A stretch of DNA of 64,000 nucleotides from Phaeobacter sp. 11ANDIMAR09 (GTDB taxonomy: Bacteria; Pseudomonadota; Alphaproteobacteria; Rhodobacterales; Rhodobacteraceae): positions 62,001 through 126,000 of the forward strand of contig NZ_LIKT01000006.1 of the NCBI RefSeq assembly GCF_001294455.1, written 5' to 3'. Below are positions 7,664-17,173 of this stretch, one piece after another. Below the pieces are notes generated by a model. It ran no database searches. It was given only the letters and a program-made list of their open reading frames with translations, and was not told the origin of the DNA. Within the stretch, counting starts at the first letter, position 1. Each line of letters starts with the position of its first letter. The translations under genes and the position numbers were made by a program.

Positions 7664-10516
7664 GTGATGCCTTTCACCCCGACCGACTATTTGCCCTACG
7701 ATTTTGCCAATCGCCGCCATATCGGCCCCTCTCCCGAGGAGATGCAGGAGATGCTGGCCGTTATCGGCGTCGAGAGCTTGGATGCGCTGATCGACGACAC
7801 CGTGCCTGCCTCTATCCGTCAGGCTGCTGGGTTGGAATTTGGACGGCCCTTGTCGGAGCGCGAACTGCTGTTTCACATGCGCGAAGTGGCGGATAAGAAT
7901 CAGCTGATGACCTCGCTCATCGGTCAGGGCTACCATGGTACCGTGACGCCCCCGGCGATCCAGCGCAATATTCTGGAAAACCCCGCCTGGTACACCGCCT
8001 ATACGCCTTACCAGCCAGAGATATCTCAAGGTCGGCTTGAGGCGCTTTTGAACTTTCAGACAATGATTTCCGACCTCACCGGGCTTGAGATCGCCAATGC
8101 CTCTCTGCTGGATGAGGGCACTGCTGCGGCTGAGGCGATGACCATGGCGCAGCGGCTGGCCAAATCCAAGGCAAAGGCGTTTTTTGTTGACCGTGACTGC
8201 CACCCGCAGACCATCGCCGTGGTACAGACAAGGGCCGCGCCACTGGATATCGAGGTGATCGTCGGCAACCCGGACAAGCTGCAGGCGGATCAAGTCTTTG
8301 GCGCCCTGTTCCAATACCCTGGCACCTATGGTCATGTGCGCGACTTCACCCCGCAGATGGAGGCCCTGCATGCCGCCAAGGCGATTGGCGTGGTGGCCGC
8401 AGACCCCCTGGCGCTGACCCTGCTGAAAGAGCCGGGCGCCATGGGCGTCGATATTGCCGTGGGCTCGACCCAGCGTTTTGGCGTGCCCATGGGGGCGGGC
8501 GGTCCCCATGCGGCCTATATGGCCACGCGCGATGCCTATAAACGAGCAATGCCGGGGCGCATTGTCGGCGTGTCGATTGATGCCCAGGGCAACAAGGCCT
8601 ACCGGCTGTCGCTGCAAACCCGCGAGCAACACATCCGCCGCGAAAAGGCCACCTCGAATGTCTGTACCGCGCAGGCACTGCTGGCGGTGATGGCCTCCAT
8701 GTATGCGGTGTTCCACGGTCCCAAGGGGCTGAAGGCCATCGCGCAGCGGATCCACCGCAAAACTGTGCGTCTGGCCCGTGGGCTGGAAGAGGCGGGCTTC
8801 AAGGTCGATCCCAAGAGCTTTTTTGACACCATCACCGTGGATGTGGGGCCTTTGCAGGCGGCGGTGATGAAGTCGGCCCTGGACGAGGGCATCAACCTGC
8901 GCCGCGTTGGCGAGACCCGCGTTGGCATTACCCTGGATGAAACCACCCGCCGCGACACCACCGAGGCCGTCTGGCGCGCCTTTGGCATTACCCGCGCGGA
9001 TGATGCGCTGGTGCCAGAGTATCGCGTGCCACAGGATATGCACCGCAGCTCCGACTACCTGAGCCATCCGATTTTCCACATGAATCGGGCGGAGACTGAG
9101 ATGATGCGCTATATGCGCCGTCTGGCGGACCGTGATCTGGCCCTTGACCGGGCGATGATCCCGCTGGGCTCCTGCACCATGAAGCTGAACGCCGCGGCTG
9201 AGATGATGCCGCTGAGCTGGCCTGAGTTTGCGCATATCCACCCCTTTGCCCCGGCAGCGCAGCAGGCAGGTTACGCCGAGATGCTGACGGATTTGTCGGC
9301 GAAACTGTGCCAGATCACTGGCTATGATGCGATCTCGATGCAACCAAATTCCGGCGCGCAGGGCGAATATGCGGGTCTGTTGACCATTGCCGCCTATCAC
9401 CGGGCGAAAGGGGAGGGGCATCGCAATATCTGTCTGATCCCGATGTCAGCCCATGGCACCAACCCGGCCTCGGCTCAGATGGTGGGCTGGAAGGTTGTGG
9501 TGGTGAAATCCGCCCAGAATGGCGATATCGATCTGGATGATTTCCGCGCCAAGGCGGAAAAACACAGCGAAAACCTGGCGGGCTGCATGATCACATACCC
9601 CTCCACCCATGGGGTGTTTGAGGAAACCGTGCACGAGGTCTGCCAGATCACCCATGATCACGGCGGCCAGGTCTATATTGATGGCGCCAATATGAACGCC
9701 ATGGTGGGGCTCAGCCGTCCCGGGGATCTGGGCGGCGATGTGAGCCACCTGAACCTGCACAAGACATTTGCCATTCCCCATGGCGGCGGTGGCCCCGGCA
9801 TGGGGCCGATTGGCGTTAAGGCACATCTGGCGGCGCATCTGCCGGGCCACCCTGAATTGGGTGGTGCCCAAGGGCCTGTCTCGGCAGCGCCCTATGGCTC
9901 GGCCTCGATCCTGACCATTTCCTGGGCCTATTGCCTGATGATGGGCGGCGAGGGTCTGACCCAGGCGACCAAGGTGGCAATTCTCAATGCCAACTATATC
10001 GCCAAACGGTTGGAGGGCGCCTATGGCGTCTTGTACAAGGGGCCAACAGGCCGGGTGGCGCATGAGTGTATCCTGGACACCCGTCCCTTTGATGAAAGCG
10101 CGGGTGTAACTGTCGATGACGTGGCGAAACGGCTGATCGATAGTGGCTTTCACGCCCCCACCATGAGCTGGCCGGTTGCGGGGACGCTGATGGTGGAGCC
10201 TACAGAATCCGAGACCAAGGCCGAGCTGGATCGTTTTGTCGATGCCATGCTGTCGATCCGCGCCGAGGTGCAGGCCATCGAGGAGGGGGCGATTGATCCA
10301 CAGAACAACCCGCTGAAACATGCGCCCCACACGATGGAGGATCTGGTGAAGGATTGGGATCGTCCCTACAGCCGCGAGCAGGGCTGCTTTCCCCCCGGTG
10401 CCTTCCGCGTCGACAAATACTGGCCGCCGGTCAACCGCGTCGACAATGCCTATGGTGACCGCAACCTCATCTGCACCTGCCCACCGCTAGAAGACTACGC
10501 TGAGGCCGCGGAGTAG
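7664..10516 (+). CDS. gcvP: glycine dehydrogenase (decarboxylating), P protein
   Basis: A 950-residue single-chain P protein that decarboxylates glycine with PLP and passes the aminomethyl group to GcvH. The usual two homologous halves are present: an N-terminal half with [12 protein letters not shown], and a C-terminal half with the PLP lysine Lys700 in [16 protein letters not shown]. The length fits the fused homodimeric form of proteobacteria. An alternative start one codon later (7667) is equally possible. It lies 145 bp after gcvH and is probably controlled by the same glycine riboswitch. Confidence 0.97.
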   Translation: MMPFTPTDYLPYDFANRRHIGPSPEEMQEMLAVIGVESLDALIDDTVPASIRQAAGLEFGRPLSERELLFHMREVADKNQLMTSLIGQGYHGTVTPPAIQRNILENPAWYTAYTPYQPEISQGRLEALLNFQTMISDLTGLEIANASLLDEGTAAAEAMTMAQRLAKSKAKAFFVDRDCHPQTIAVVQTRAAPLDIEVIVGNPDKLQADQVFGALFQYPGTYGHVRDFTPQMEALHAAKAIGVVAADPLALTLLKEPGAMGVDIAVGSTQRFGVPMGAGGPHAAYMATRDAYKRAMPGRIVGVSIDAQGNKAYRLSLQTREQHIRREKATSNVCTAQALLAVMASMYAVFHGPKGLKAIAQRIHRKTVRLARGLEEAGFKVDPKSFFDTITVDVGPLQAAVMKSALDEGINLRRVGETRVGITLDETTRRDTTEAVWRAFGITRADDALVPEYRVPQDMHRSSDYLSHPIFHMNRAETEMMRYMRRLADRDLALDRAMIPLGSCTMKLNAAAEMMPLSWPEFAHIHPFAPAAQQAGYAEMLTDLSAKLCQITGYDAISMQPNSGAQGEYAGLLTIAAYHRAKGEGHRNICLIPMSAHGTNPASAQMVGWKVVVVKSAQNGDIDLDDFRAKAEKHSENLAGCMITYPSTHGVFEETVHEVCQITHDHGGQVYIDGANMNAMVGLSRPGDLGGDVSHLNLHKTFAIPHGGGGPGMGPIGVKAHLAAHLPGHPELGGAQGPVSAAPYGSASILTISWAYCLMMGGEGLTQATKVAILNANYIAKRLEGAYGVLYKGPTGRVAHECILDTRPFDESAGVTVDDVAKRLIDSGFHAPTMSWPVAGTLMVEPTESETKAELDRFVDAMLSIRAEVQAIEEGAIDPQNNPLKHAPHTMEDLVKDWDRPYSREQGCFPPGAFRVDKYWPPVNRVDNAYGDRNLICTCPPLEDYAEAAE

Positions 10517-10543
10517 GCCTAGGGTGCAGCTTTGTTAAATTGG

Positions 10544-10570
10544 ACGGGCCCTGTGGGGCCCGTTCTGGTT
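10544..10570 (+). terminator. intrinsic terminator after gcvP
   Basis: An 8-bp perfect stem (10544-10551 with 10556-10563, loop TGTG) followed by a moderately T-rich stretch, 28 bp after the gcvP stop. Confidence 0.65.
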
Positions 10571-10626
10571 TCTGGTACTGCCATTGACAGGTTGAGGCAG
10601 GGGCGCGGGCTTGGCATACTGCGCCC

Positions 10627-11082
10627 ATGACCCTGCCGCAAACACCAGAAGAGATCCCCGAGCTTTTTGCTGCCGCATGGAACGCCCGCGACGCTGCTGC
10701 TCTGGCTGCGCTCTTTGTTGAGGATGCGGATTTTGTCAATGTGGTTGGGCTGTGGTGGCACAAGCGTGCAGATATCCAGCGTGCCCATGCCTATGGGCTT
10801 CAGGTGATCTTTGACCAAAGCAGCCTGCGTGCCGGAGGCATCAAAGTCCGCCTTTTGGGGAAAGACTATGCGGTAGTGCATTGCCGTTGGCATCTCACGG
10901 GGCAGCGCGATCCAGTGGGGGAGCTCTTGGGAGAGCGCACCACGGTCATGGTCTTTGTCGCGCAGCAATCCAGCTCGGGCTGGCAGGTTGTAACCGCGCA
11001 GAATACCGATGTGATCCCCGGCTCGGAAACCCTGGGAAATCGCGCCGAAGGCAGCGCGGCGCTGCGCTATCAAGACCGCTAG
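10627..11082 (+). CDS. SnoaL/DUF4440-like protein (SgcJ/EcaC family)
   Basis: A 151-residue protein with the pattern of the nuclear transport factor 2-like fold: an N-terminal helix IPELFAAAWNARDAAALAALFVEDADFVNVVG, here spanning about residues 8-40, and alternating strands to the C-terminus (VVHCRWHLTGQ, TVMVFVAQQ, WQVVTAQNTDVIP). Proteins of this fold include isomerases, dehydratases and many small uncharacterised binding proteins, so no reaction can be named. It has its own transcription unit after the gcvP terminator. Confidence 0.7.
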   Translation: MTLPQTPEEIPELFAAAWNARDAAALAALFVEDADFVNVVGLWWHKRADIQRAHAYGLQVIFDQSSLRAGGIKVRLLGKDYAVVHCRWHLTGQRDPVGELLGERTTVMVFVAQQSSSGWQVVTAQNTDVIPGSETLGNRAEGSAALRYQDR

Positions 11083-11749
11083 CTCAGGACCTAAAAAACG
11101 CGGGCCAAGGCTGGGTCACTTCCCGAAGCCATGATATGATGTTTCCACTGTCTCAATGCAAACCCACGAAGGTATCGCCGGCTTTGGGAGCCGTATTCGG
11201 CCAGCCAAAGCGACTTCGTTCCAAACCATTTATCTTCCAGATAACAGAGCCTTCATGGCCCAGCATTTGAACGTCTCCCCAGGCTTTACAGTAGCAACAA
11301 GAATTGCTCATGTCAGGCCTGAATTGGCTTACAGGTGAACAGGTTGAACGGATCATGCCGTTCTTTGCCAAAGCTCCCTGGCGTAGATCGTGCTGACGAC
11401 CGTAGCGTCCTGATCCGCCTCATCTACTTCATCATGAATGGGCTGCCACGAGGCCGATAAAGCTTGGCTCGACGTGGAAAGTTTTTTCTAGTCTCACTGA
11501 CTCGCGGCGTATCGCTAGCCGATATGACAGCTGCGTCGATGGGGTCAGACCGCTCAACTCCCTCGCAAGATTGCTCCTCTTTCGGGCATGAGTGCTGGCC
11601 CGGAGATTTCGGCTTGGCTCCGAATCTTGCCTGGATTGCACTCCAGACCTCTCTGTTGCCTTAAAGGCGTGCCCCTTTCGCAACGTCAGCCTTGTTCTCA
11701 ATGACCTGGGCTTTGATCCTTTCGGCGGGATCCAAGGGGGAGTGGCGCG
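11083..11749. other. gene-free stretch holding transposase debris
   Basis: This 667-base interval has no intact gene. It contains a degraded IS5-type transposase start (listed separately). On the minus strand, about 11157-11270, a short open segment encodes VIWKINGLERSRFGW and PKAGDTF, faintly like the C-terminus of a small periplasmic protein, but too short to call. The rest shows nothing recognisable. It looks like an old insertion and deletion site. Confidence 0.6.
11310..11460 (+). mobile_element. IS5-family transposase remnant, frameshifted and truncated
   Basis: From the ATG at 11310 the reading is MSGLNWLTGEQVERIMPFFAK, the typical N-terminus of IS5-family transposases. The frame then breaks; the homologous continuation GVDRADDRSVLIRLIYFIMNG resumes in another frame at 11380 and ends at a stop near 11460. 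About 45 codons of an expected several hundred survive and the rest, including the DDE catalytic residues, is missing. No terminal inverted repeats were found. Confidence 0.75.
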
Positions 11750-13483
11750 ATGAGATGGCTTGGTCGGGAAATCATAGGGTTTTTGTTGTTGCTTGCCCTC
11801 GCGGCGGGGGGGAGCTGGTATGCGCTGCGATCTGAACAGGTTCCGGGGCGGCTGATCCTCACCGGCGGGCAGATCCTTCCCATGGGAGGAGATCCTGCGG
11901 AGCCGAGCCCCGAGGCGCTGTTGCTCGAAGAGGGGGTGATCACGGCCATGGGGTCGCTGGCGGCGCTGCAAGAGATCGGTGCGCCCCTCTACGATCTGGG
12001 CGGCAGAGTGCTGACACCAGGGCTGATCGAACCCCATACCCACCCCATCGCCACGGCGCTGCTGGGGGCAGTGGTGGATGTCAGCGGTTTCTCCCACACC
12101 AGCCGCGCTGAGGTGATGCAGAGCCTGCGCACCGCAGCGGATAAGACCGCGCTGACCCCCTGGCTGGTGGCCTATGGCTGGGACCCGGTGGCCATTGCGG
12201 ATCTTGCCGCTCCCACCCTGGCCGAGCTGGACGAGATCGCGCCCGAGCGGCCGCTGGTGGTGATCACCCAGATGCTGCATGAGGTCTTTGCCAATAGCGC
12301 AGCGATGCGGGCCGCGGGCATTTCTCTGGCCGCTCCTGCGGAGGGGGAAGCCCATGGCATCATCCGCGATGCGGCAGGGCAGGCGACCGGCGCCTTTCGC
12401 GAGCTGGAGGCGGTGAACAGCATTCTGGGCGCCATGCCTGCCGCCAATCCGGCGGTGATCGAGCTCCTGGTGCGCCGGGCCTATACGGCTTACGCAAAGG
12501 CAGGCTATACTGCGATTGGCATCACCGGGGCAGTGGGGAAACATCCCGATCCGGTGGGGCTCCTGCGCCATATCGGCGCCACGGGATCGCCGCTGCGGGC
12601 CTATCTCTATCTGCTGCCCCATCAGGGCAGGGATCTGGGCGGCAGCGATGATTTCCGGGTGCTGGGGTCCAAGTTTTGGATGGATGGCTCGCCCTTTACC
12701 GGGGGTGCAGCCTTTGCCGAGGCCTATGAGCAAAGCGATCTTACCTCAAAGCGGATGCATCTCCCCCATGGGCATCTGGGGCCGGTGAACCATGCGCCAG
12801 CGGATTTTAATGCCAAGGTGGCAGAGCTGCAAGCGGCGGGTCATCAGATTGCGGTGCATGGCCAGGGAGAGCGCGCCATTGATCAGATCCTCGACGCCTT
12901 TGAGGCCGCAGGGCCCAATCCGGGTCTGCCGCATCGGTTGGAGCATAACGCGCTGATCACCCCGGAACAGATTGTACGGGCCGGGGCGCTGGGGGTGAGC
13001 CTGGGCTTCTTTGTGGATCATATCCACTACTACGGCGATGCGCTGCCGGATATCGTCGGAGCCCGTGCCGATCGCTATATGCCGGTTGCAGAGGCCCTGC
13101 GGGCCGGGGTGGTCACAACGCTGCACGGGGATCATCCCGCCTCGCCGATTGAGGCGTTGCGAACCCTGCGTACGGCGGTGGAACGCCGCTCGGTTTCGGG
13201 GCAGACCGTCACCGCGCCGGATCAGGCGCTCACCCGCTACGAGGCCCTGTTGGCGATGACGCGATTGGCGGCACAGCAGCTGGGACAGGATGATCTGATC
13301 GGCTCGATTGAGGTGGGGAAACGCGCGGATTTCACCCTGTTCAATGGCAACCCGCTGACCAGTGACTGGTCGGAGCTCTCGGTGGCAGCGACCTGGAAGC
13401 AGGGGCAGCCAACCCATATCGGAGTGACCAGCTGGCTTCGCATCGGCCCTGCCTGGGCTGCGGCAAAATCGCTGTTGTTCTGA
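11750..13483 (+). CDS. membrane-anchored amidohydrolase-family protein (YtcJ-like)
   Basis: A 577-residue metal-dependent hydrolase of the amidohydrolase 3 group. Residues 8-25 form a hydrophobic anchor or signal segment, so the enzyme probably works in the periplasm. The metal-site motif PGLIEPHTHP places His96 and His98. Further conserved histidines are seen in IAVHGQGERAID, HRLEHNALI and TLHGDHPAS. The C-terminal SIEVGKRADFTLF is the usual closing motif of the composite beta-sandwich. Relatives hydrolyse amides or formyl groups, but the substrate cannot be predicted. It is monocistronic, between the IS remnant and a palindromic repeat. Confidence 0.82.
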   Translation: MRWLGREIIGFLLLLALAAGGSWYALRSEQVPGRLILTGGQILPMGGDPAEPSPEALLLEEGVITAMGSLAALQEIGAPLYDLGGRVLTPGLIEPHTHPIATALLGAVVDVSGFSHTSRAEVMQSLRTAADKTALTPWLVAYGWDPVAIADLAAPTLAELDEIAPERPLVVITQMLHEVFANSAAMRAAGISLAAPAEGEAHGIIRDAAGQATGAFRELEAVNSILGAMPAANPAVIELLVRRAYTAYAKAGYTAIGITGAVGKHPDPVGLLRHIGATGSPLRAYLYLLPHQGRDLGGSDDFRVLGSKFWMDGSPFTGGAAFAEAYEQSDLTSKRMHLPHGHLGPVNHAPADFNAKVAELQAAGHQIAVHGQGERAIDQILDAFEAAGPNPGLPHRLEHNALITPEQIVRAGALGVSLGFFVDHIHYYGDALPDIVGARADRYMPVAEALRAGVVTTLHGDHPASPIEALRTLRTAVERRSVSGQTVTAPDQALTRYEALLAMTRLAAQQLGQDDLIGSIEVGKRADFTLFNGNPLTSDWSELSVAATWKQGQPTHIGVTSWLRIGPAWAAAKSLLF

Positions 13484-13519
13484 CCCAAGCAGGCCATGAG
13501 TTCTGCGGCCAGCGGATGT

Positions 13520-13592
13520 GCAATTGAATATTTGGGGAAAGATGATGGGGGGAGCCCCTTGCCCTTTCATCTTTCCAATAAATATTCATTGC
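13520..13592. repeat. 73-bp imperfect intergenic palindrome, dispersed repeat copy A
   Basis: The left arm (13520-13547) begins GCAATTGAATATTT and ends GAAAGATGATG. The right arm (13568-13592) is its imperfect inverted copy, and the centre holds a GGGG/CCCC hairpin. The left arm recurs almost exactly at 35869-35896. It lies just after the amidohydrolase gene and could act as a transcript end or as a non-coding repeat of the REP type. Confidence 0.65.
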
Positions 13593-13668
13593 GCCAGGTT
13601 GCCACGGGGGGAGGTCGCTTGGCGCTCTGCCAATGGCCACCTGGCGCAAAGGCAGCAATGCGCGGCGA

Positions 13669-14017
13669 TCAGAGCTTGATCACATAGTCTTTGACGGTGG
13701 TCTCGATCACCTCCCAGATGCCTTCAAAGCCGGGGCGGATCAGAAAGCTGTCGCCTTCTTTCAAGACCCGTTCGCTGCCGTCTGCGCTGCGCAGCACGGA
13801 ATGTCCCCTGCGGATGCGGCAGTATTCCCATTCCTCATAGCTGACGCGCCAGGCGCCTGGGGTGGATTGCCAAATCCCGGCATAAAAGCCCCTCTGCCTC
13901 GCGCTCTTCAAAATCCCAAGTGGTGAAAACGGGATCCCCCGATATCAGTTTTTCTGGGGCTGTGCGGTCGGTGGTCGGGGTGAGGGTTGATGGATCTAGG
14001 GGTTGGAAGACGTCCAT
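13669..14017 (-). pseudogene. cupin (Cupin_3/DUF861) gene broken by a single-base frameshift
   Basis: Two overlapping minus-strand frames together give one normal cupin of about 116 residues. The N-terminal part starts MDVFQPLDPS at 14017 and runs to TTWDFEEREAEG. The C-terminal part continues FYAGIWQSTPGAW through WEYCRIRRGHSVL and EGDSFLIRPGFEGIWEV to the stop at 13669. The frame changes in a run of four C (four G on the coding strand) at 13889-13892; removing one G restores the join. The rest of the sequence is well kept, so this is either a very recent mutation or a sequencing error. Relatives include small ureidoglycine-aminohydrolase-like cupins of unknown role. Confidence 0.82.
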
Positions 14018-14066
14018 GGGGATCTTTCGTGTTTTGATTTGTTGGCAGGTGCTGGTCCTTGGGGCT

Positions 14067-15002
14067 TTAGTAGCCGCGTGCGCGATCCACTGCATGCAGC
14101 AGATCCTCCTTGGCGCCCAAACGGCGGTAGTTTTCCATCACATCTGCCAGAGCCTCGCCCAGGTGCCAGCCCGAAACATGCGGCGTGATGGTAACTTTTG
14201 GATGCGCCCAAAGCGGATCGGAAGCGGGCAGGGGTTCGGTGCAGAGCACATCCAGTATCGCCTGGCCCAGATGGCCACGATCCAGATCGGCAATCAAAGC
14301 AGCCTCCTCCACCAGGTCACCACGTCCAGCATTGATAAATGTGGCGCCGGGCTTCATCGCGGCCAGTGTCTGCGCATTGATCAGCCCACGGGTCTCTTCG
14401 GTGGAGGGCAAGATGGCGCAGATATAGTCGCAGCTGCCCAGCATCGGTTCAAGCGCCTTGGCCCCATGATGACAGGTGACCCCCTGCAATTCCTTGGCCG
14501 AGCGGCTCCAGCCATGGACGTCAAACCCGAGGTCGCGCATCAGCTTGGCGGTCTCGCCGCCGATATGGCCCAGGCCCAATACCCCGACGCGGGTCTTGTG
14601 GTTCTGCCGGGGCTCCAGGGGTTCCCAGGCGGCGCGGGACTGGCTGTCCGCATGGGCGGCAACGTTGCGCTGCCCCATCAGCACATAGGTGAGGCAGAAT
14701 TGGGCAATCTCGCGGGCGGGCTCGAGCGGCTTGAGCCGGGCCACCTGCACATGGGGCGCAAGGGCCGGATGGGCGACGATGGTTTCGACGCCGGCCCCCA
14801 GTTTTTGCACCAAAGCCAAATTGGGCAGGCTGGCAGGCAATTCGGGGTCAAGCCCGGAGACCGCCAGCATGGTGATTTCGGCCATATCGCCAGGTGCGTC
14901 CAGGGTACGAATATCTGCTCCGGGTTCCAAGGCGCGCAGCTCCGCCGCCAGGTCGGTGTCTGTGTACCATCCGTCATGTCCTATGTTGACAAGCAATGCC
15001 AT
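14067..15002 (-). CDS. D-isomer-specific 2-hydroxyacid dehydrogenase (GhrA-like)
   Basis: A 311-residue NAD(P)-dependent dehydrogenase. The nucleotide-binding motif is GVLGLGHIGG with GLGHIG at 143-148. The C-terminal catalytic region shows INAGRGDLVEE, ILDVLCTEPLPASDPLW and TPHVSGW. The family reduces glyoxylate, hydroxypyruvate or other 2-oxoacids; the short N-terminal domain and C-terminal motifs look most like glyoxylate/hydroxypyruvate reductase A. The start at 15002 is where similarity begins. It diverges from the acyl-CoA dehydrogenase gene and is 49 bp upstream of the broken cupin on the same strand. Confidence 0.85.
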   Translation of the reverse strand: MALLVNIGHDGWYTDTDLAAELRALEPGADIRTLDAPGDMAEITMLAVSGLDPELPASLPNLALVQKLGAGVETIVAHPALAPHVQVARLKPLEPAREIAQFCLTYVLMGQRNVAAHADSQSRAAWEPLEPRQNHKTRVGVLGLGHIGGETAKLMRDLGFDVHGWSRSAKELQGVTCHHGAKALEPMLGSCDYICAILPSTEETRGLINAQTLAAMKPGATFINAGRGDLVEEAALIADLDRGHLGQAILDVLCTEPLPASDPLWAHPKVTITPHVSGWHLGEALADVMENYRRLGAKEDLLHAVDRARGY

Positions 15003-15126
15003 GGCAGTTCCCTTTCGTGCTTTTTCCTCTGTCAGCCCGTGACGTCCCGTCATTGCGCTGGACAGTTCTGGCGCGACTAAGCCATGGTTTTTGCAAAAGG
15101 GAAAGCGCACTGGAGGAGAATGTAGG

Positions 15127-16362
15127 ATGGATATGAATTTTGGCATGCGGGCCGAGAACCGCAAGCTGCTGGAGCGGGTTGCCGCTATGGTGCGCGATGA
15201 GATCATGCCGCTGGAGGCCGAGTACCAGGCCGAGATCGGCAAGCAGGATCGCTGGCAGTATACCGAGCGTCAGGCCGAGATCCTCGAAGGGTTGAAAGCC
15301 AAGGCCAAGGCCGAGGGGCTGTGGAACTTCTGGCTCACTGACAGCGACAAGGGCTTTGGCCTGTCGACCGTGGAATACGCCTATTTTGCCGAAGAAATGG
15401 GCAAGACCCCGCTGGGGGCCGAGGTGTTCAACTGTGCCGCACCGGACACTGGCAATATGGAAGTGTTTGAGCGCTACGGCTCGGAACAGATGAAAGTGGA
15501 GTGGCTGGCGCCGCTGCTCGAAGGCAAGATCCGCTCCGCCTATCTGATGACTGAGCCCGATGTGGCCTCGTCCGATGCCACCAATGTGTCGATGGCCTGT
15601 GTGCGTGATGGCGACGACTATGTGCTGAACGGCGAAAAATGGTGGGCCTCGGGGGCGGGGGATCCGCGCTGCAAGGTCTATATCGTCATGGTGAAAACCG
15701 GCGGCGAGGAGCAGCCCAAGCACCAGCGTCAGTCGATGATCGTGGTGCCTGCGGACACGCCGGGCATCGAGGTCCTGCGCCCGATGGAGGTCTATGGCCA
15801 CGATGACGCCCCCCATGGCCATATGCATATCCGTTTTACAAATGTGCGGGTGCCGGCGGAAAACATCCTGCTGGGCGAAGGCCGCGGTTTTGAAATCGCG
15901 CAAGGCCGCCTGGGGCCCGGACGCATCCACCACTGCATGCGCGCCATTGGTCAGGCCGAAAGCGCCCTGGATCAGATGTGCAAACGCGCGCTCCAGCGGG
16001 AGGCCTTTGGCAAGAAGCTGGCGCATCTGGGGGCAAATTACGATATCATTGCCGAATGCCGGATGGAGATCGAAATGGCGCGGCTGCTCTGTCTCAAGGC
16101 CGCCTGGTACATGGATCAGGGCGACGGCCGTGCCGCCGCCCCCTGGATCAGCCAGATCAAAGTGGTGGCGCCGCGCGTTGCGCTCAAGGTTATTGACGAG
16201 GCGGTGCAGATGTTCGGTGGGCAGGGCGTCAGCCAGGATACTCCGCTGGCGATCGCCTGGACCCATGTGCGCACCCTGCGTCTGGCGGATGGTCCTGACG
16301 CGGTGCATCGCCGTCAGGTGGCCCGGACCGAGCTGAAAAAGCACACCCAGGAAAAGGTCTGA
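15127..16362 (+). CDS. acyl-CoA dehydrogenase (ACAD10/11-like)
   Basis: A 411-residue FAD flavoenzyme that would oxidise an acyl-CoA to the enoyl-CoA. Conserved signatures are AYLMTEPDVASSDATN (about 140-155), LNGEKWWASGAGDPRCK, GRGFEIAQGRLGPGRIHHCMR and MFGGQGVSQDTPLA. The layout GPGRIHHCMR is typical of the ACAD10/11 branch found with long or branched acyl-CoAs. The start at 15127 follows an AGGAG-like sequence; the frame is open from 15091 but that extension is not family-like. A thioesterase gene starts 4 bp after its stop, suggesting a shared role in fatty-acid or branched acyl-CoA turnover. Confidence 0.9.
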   Translation: MDMNFGMRAENRKLLERVAAMVRDEIMPLEAEYQAEIGKQDRWQYTERQAEILEGLKAKAKAEGLWNFWLTDSDKGFGLSTVEYAYFAEEMGKTPLGAEVFNCAAPDTGNMEVFERYGSEQMKVEWLAPLLEGKIRSAYLMTEPDVASSDATNVSMACVRDGDDYVLNGEKWWASGAGDPRCKVYIVMVKTGGEEQPKHQRQSMIVVPADTPGIEVLRPMEVYGHDDAPHGHMHIRFTNVRVPAENILLGEGRGFEIAQGRLGPGRIHHCMRAIGQAESALDQMCKRALQREAFGKKLAHLGANYDIIAECRMEIEMARLLCLKAAWYMDQGDGRAAAPWISQIKVVAPRVALKVIDEAVQMFGGQGVSQDTPLAIAWTHVRTLRLADGPDAVHRRQVARTELKKHTQEKV

Positions 16363-16366
16363 CCAA

Positions 16367-17173
16367 ATGGCATCAAAGGCCCTGTCTGCCCCGGCTTTCT
16401 TTACGCAAAGAGAGGACGGGGCCTTTGTTGGCAATGATCCGGCGCGCGGACCCTGGTCGCCAGACCATTGTCACGCGGGTCCGGTTGCCGGGCTTTGCGC
16501 CCGCGCCGCCGAAGTGGAAGTCGGCCCGGACAAGATGCTGTGCCGGCTCACGCTTGATATCCTGCGCCCCGTGCCCCTGGCGGGCATCCGTGTTGCGGCG
16601 GAAACCACGCGCCACACCCGGACGCTCGCCACCACCCGGATTACCGTGCATGATCTGAACGATGGGCTCTGTGTACAGGGCACTTCAATGCATCTGATGC
16701 GCAAGGACTTAGGTCAGGTGCCCTCTGCGCCTGTGACCCGCTTGAACCGGGCCGAGGCCGAACCAGGACCGTTTTCCATTGGCGCAGGCCTGCATGACAA
16801 ACCCTATTTTGGCCAGTTCCTGGATGTGGCCTACCCGCCCGGTTTTGGGCTTGAACCCGGACCAAAGACGCTGTGGATGCGGACACCCCAGCTGCTGGAG
16901 GGCGAAGAACAATCCCCGGTGCAGTCGCTTTGTGCGCTGGCCGATTGTGGCAATGGCATCTCCTGGAACGCCCGCCCCAGTGAAATGGGCTTTATGAACA
17001 CCGATCTGACCCTGAATGTGCACCGGGAACCGCGCGGAGACTGGCTGGCCTCGGAGTCGATCTCGCATTGGCACGAGACAGGGATCGGCATGTCGCAATC
17101 CGTGTTGCAGGACGAGGCGGGGCCAGTGGCAACCGCCTTGCAAACCCTGGTGCTGCACCCACCAAAGACTTAA
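16367..17173 (+). CDS. TesB-like acyl-CoA thioesterase (double hotdog)
   Basis: A 268-residue protein with two hotdog-like halves. The N-terminal half has PWSPDHCHAGPVAGLCARAAE and LTLDILRPVPLAG, typical of the TesB-like thioesterase-superfamily group. The C-terminal half has NGISWNARPSEMGFMNTDLTLNVHREP, split here over about residues 198-225. It probably hydrolyses acyl-CoA. It starts 4 bp after the acyl-CoA dehydrogenase stop, so the two are cotranscribed. Confidence 0.8.
   Translation: MASKALSAPAFFTQREDGAFVGNDPARGPWSPDHCHAGPVAGLCARAAEVEVGPDKMLCRLTLDILRPVPLAGIRVAAETTRHTRTLATTRITVHDLNDGLCVQGTSMHLMRKDLGQVPSAPVTRLNRAEAEPGPFSIGAGLHDKPYFGQFLDVAYPPGFGLEPGPKTLWMRTPQLLEGEEQSPVQSLCALADCGNGISWNARPSEMGFMNTDLTLNVHREPRGDWLASESISHWHETGIGMSQSVLQDEAGPVATALQTLVLHPPKT

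Noticed and set aside
7508-9421. A 637-codon open frame on the minus strand opposite gcvP
   Set aside because: It is a mirror of the codon pattern of gcvP, is rich in His, Arg and Gly, and shows no family motif.
11432-12733. A 433-codon minus-strand frame over the start of the amidohydrolase
   Set aside because: It is antisense to the metal-binding motifs and has no ribosome site or family signature.
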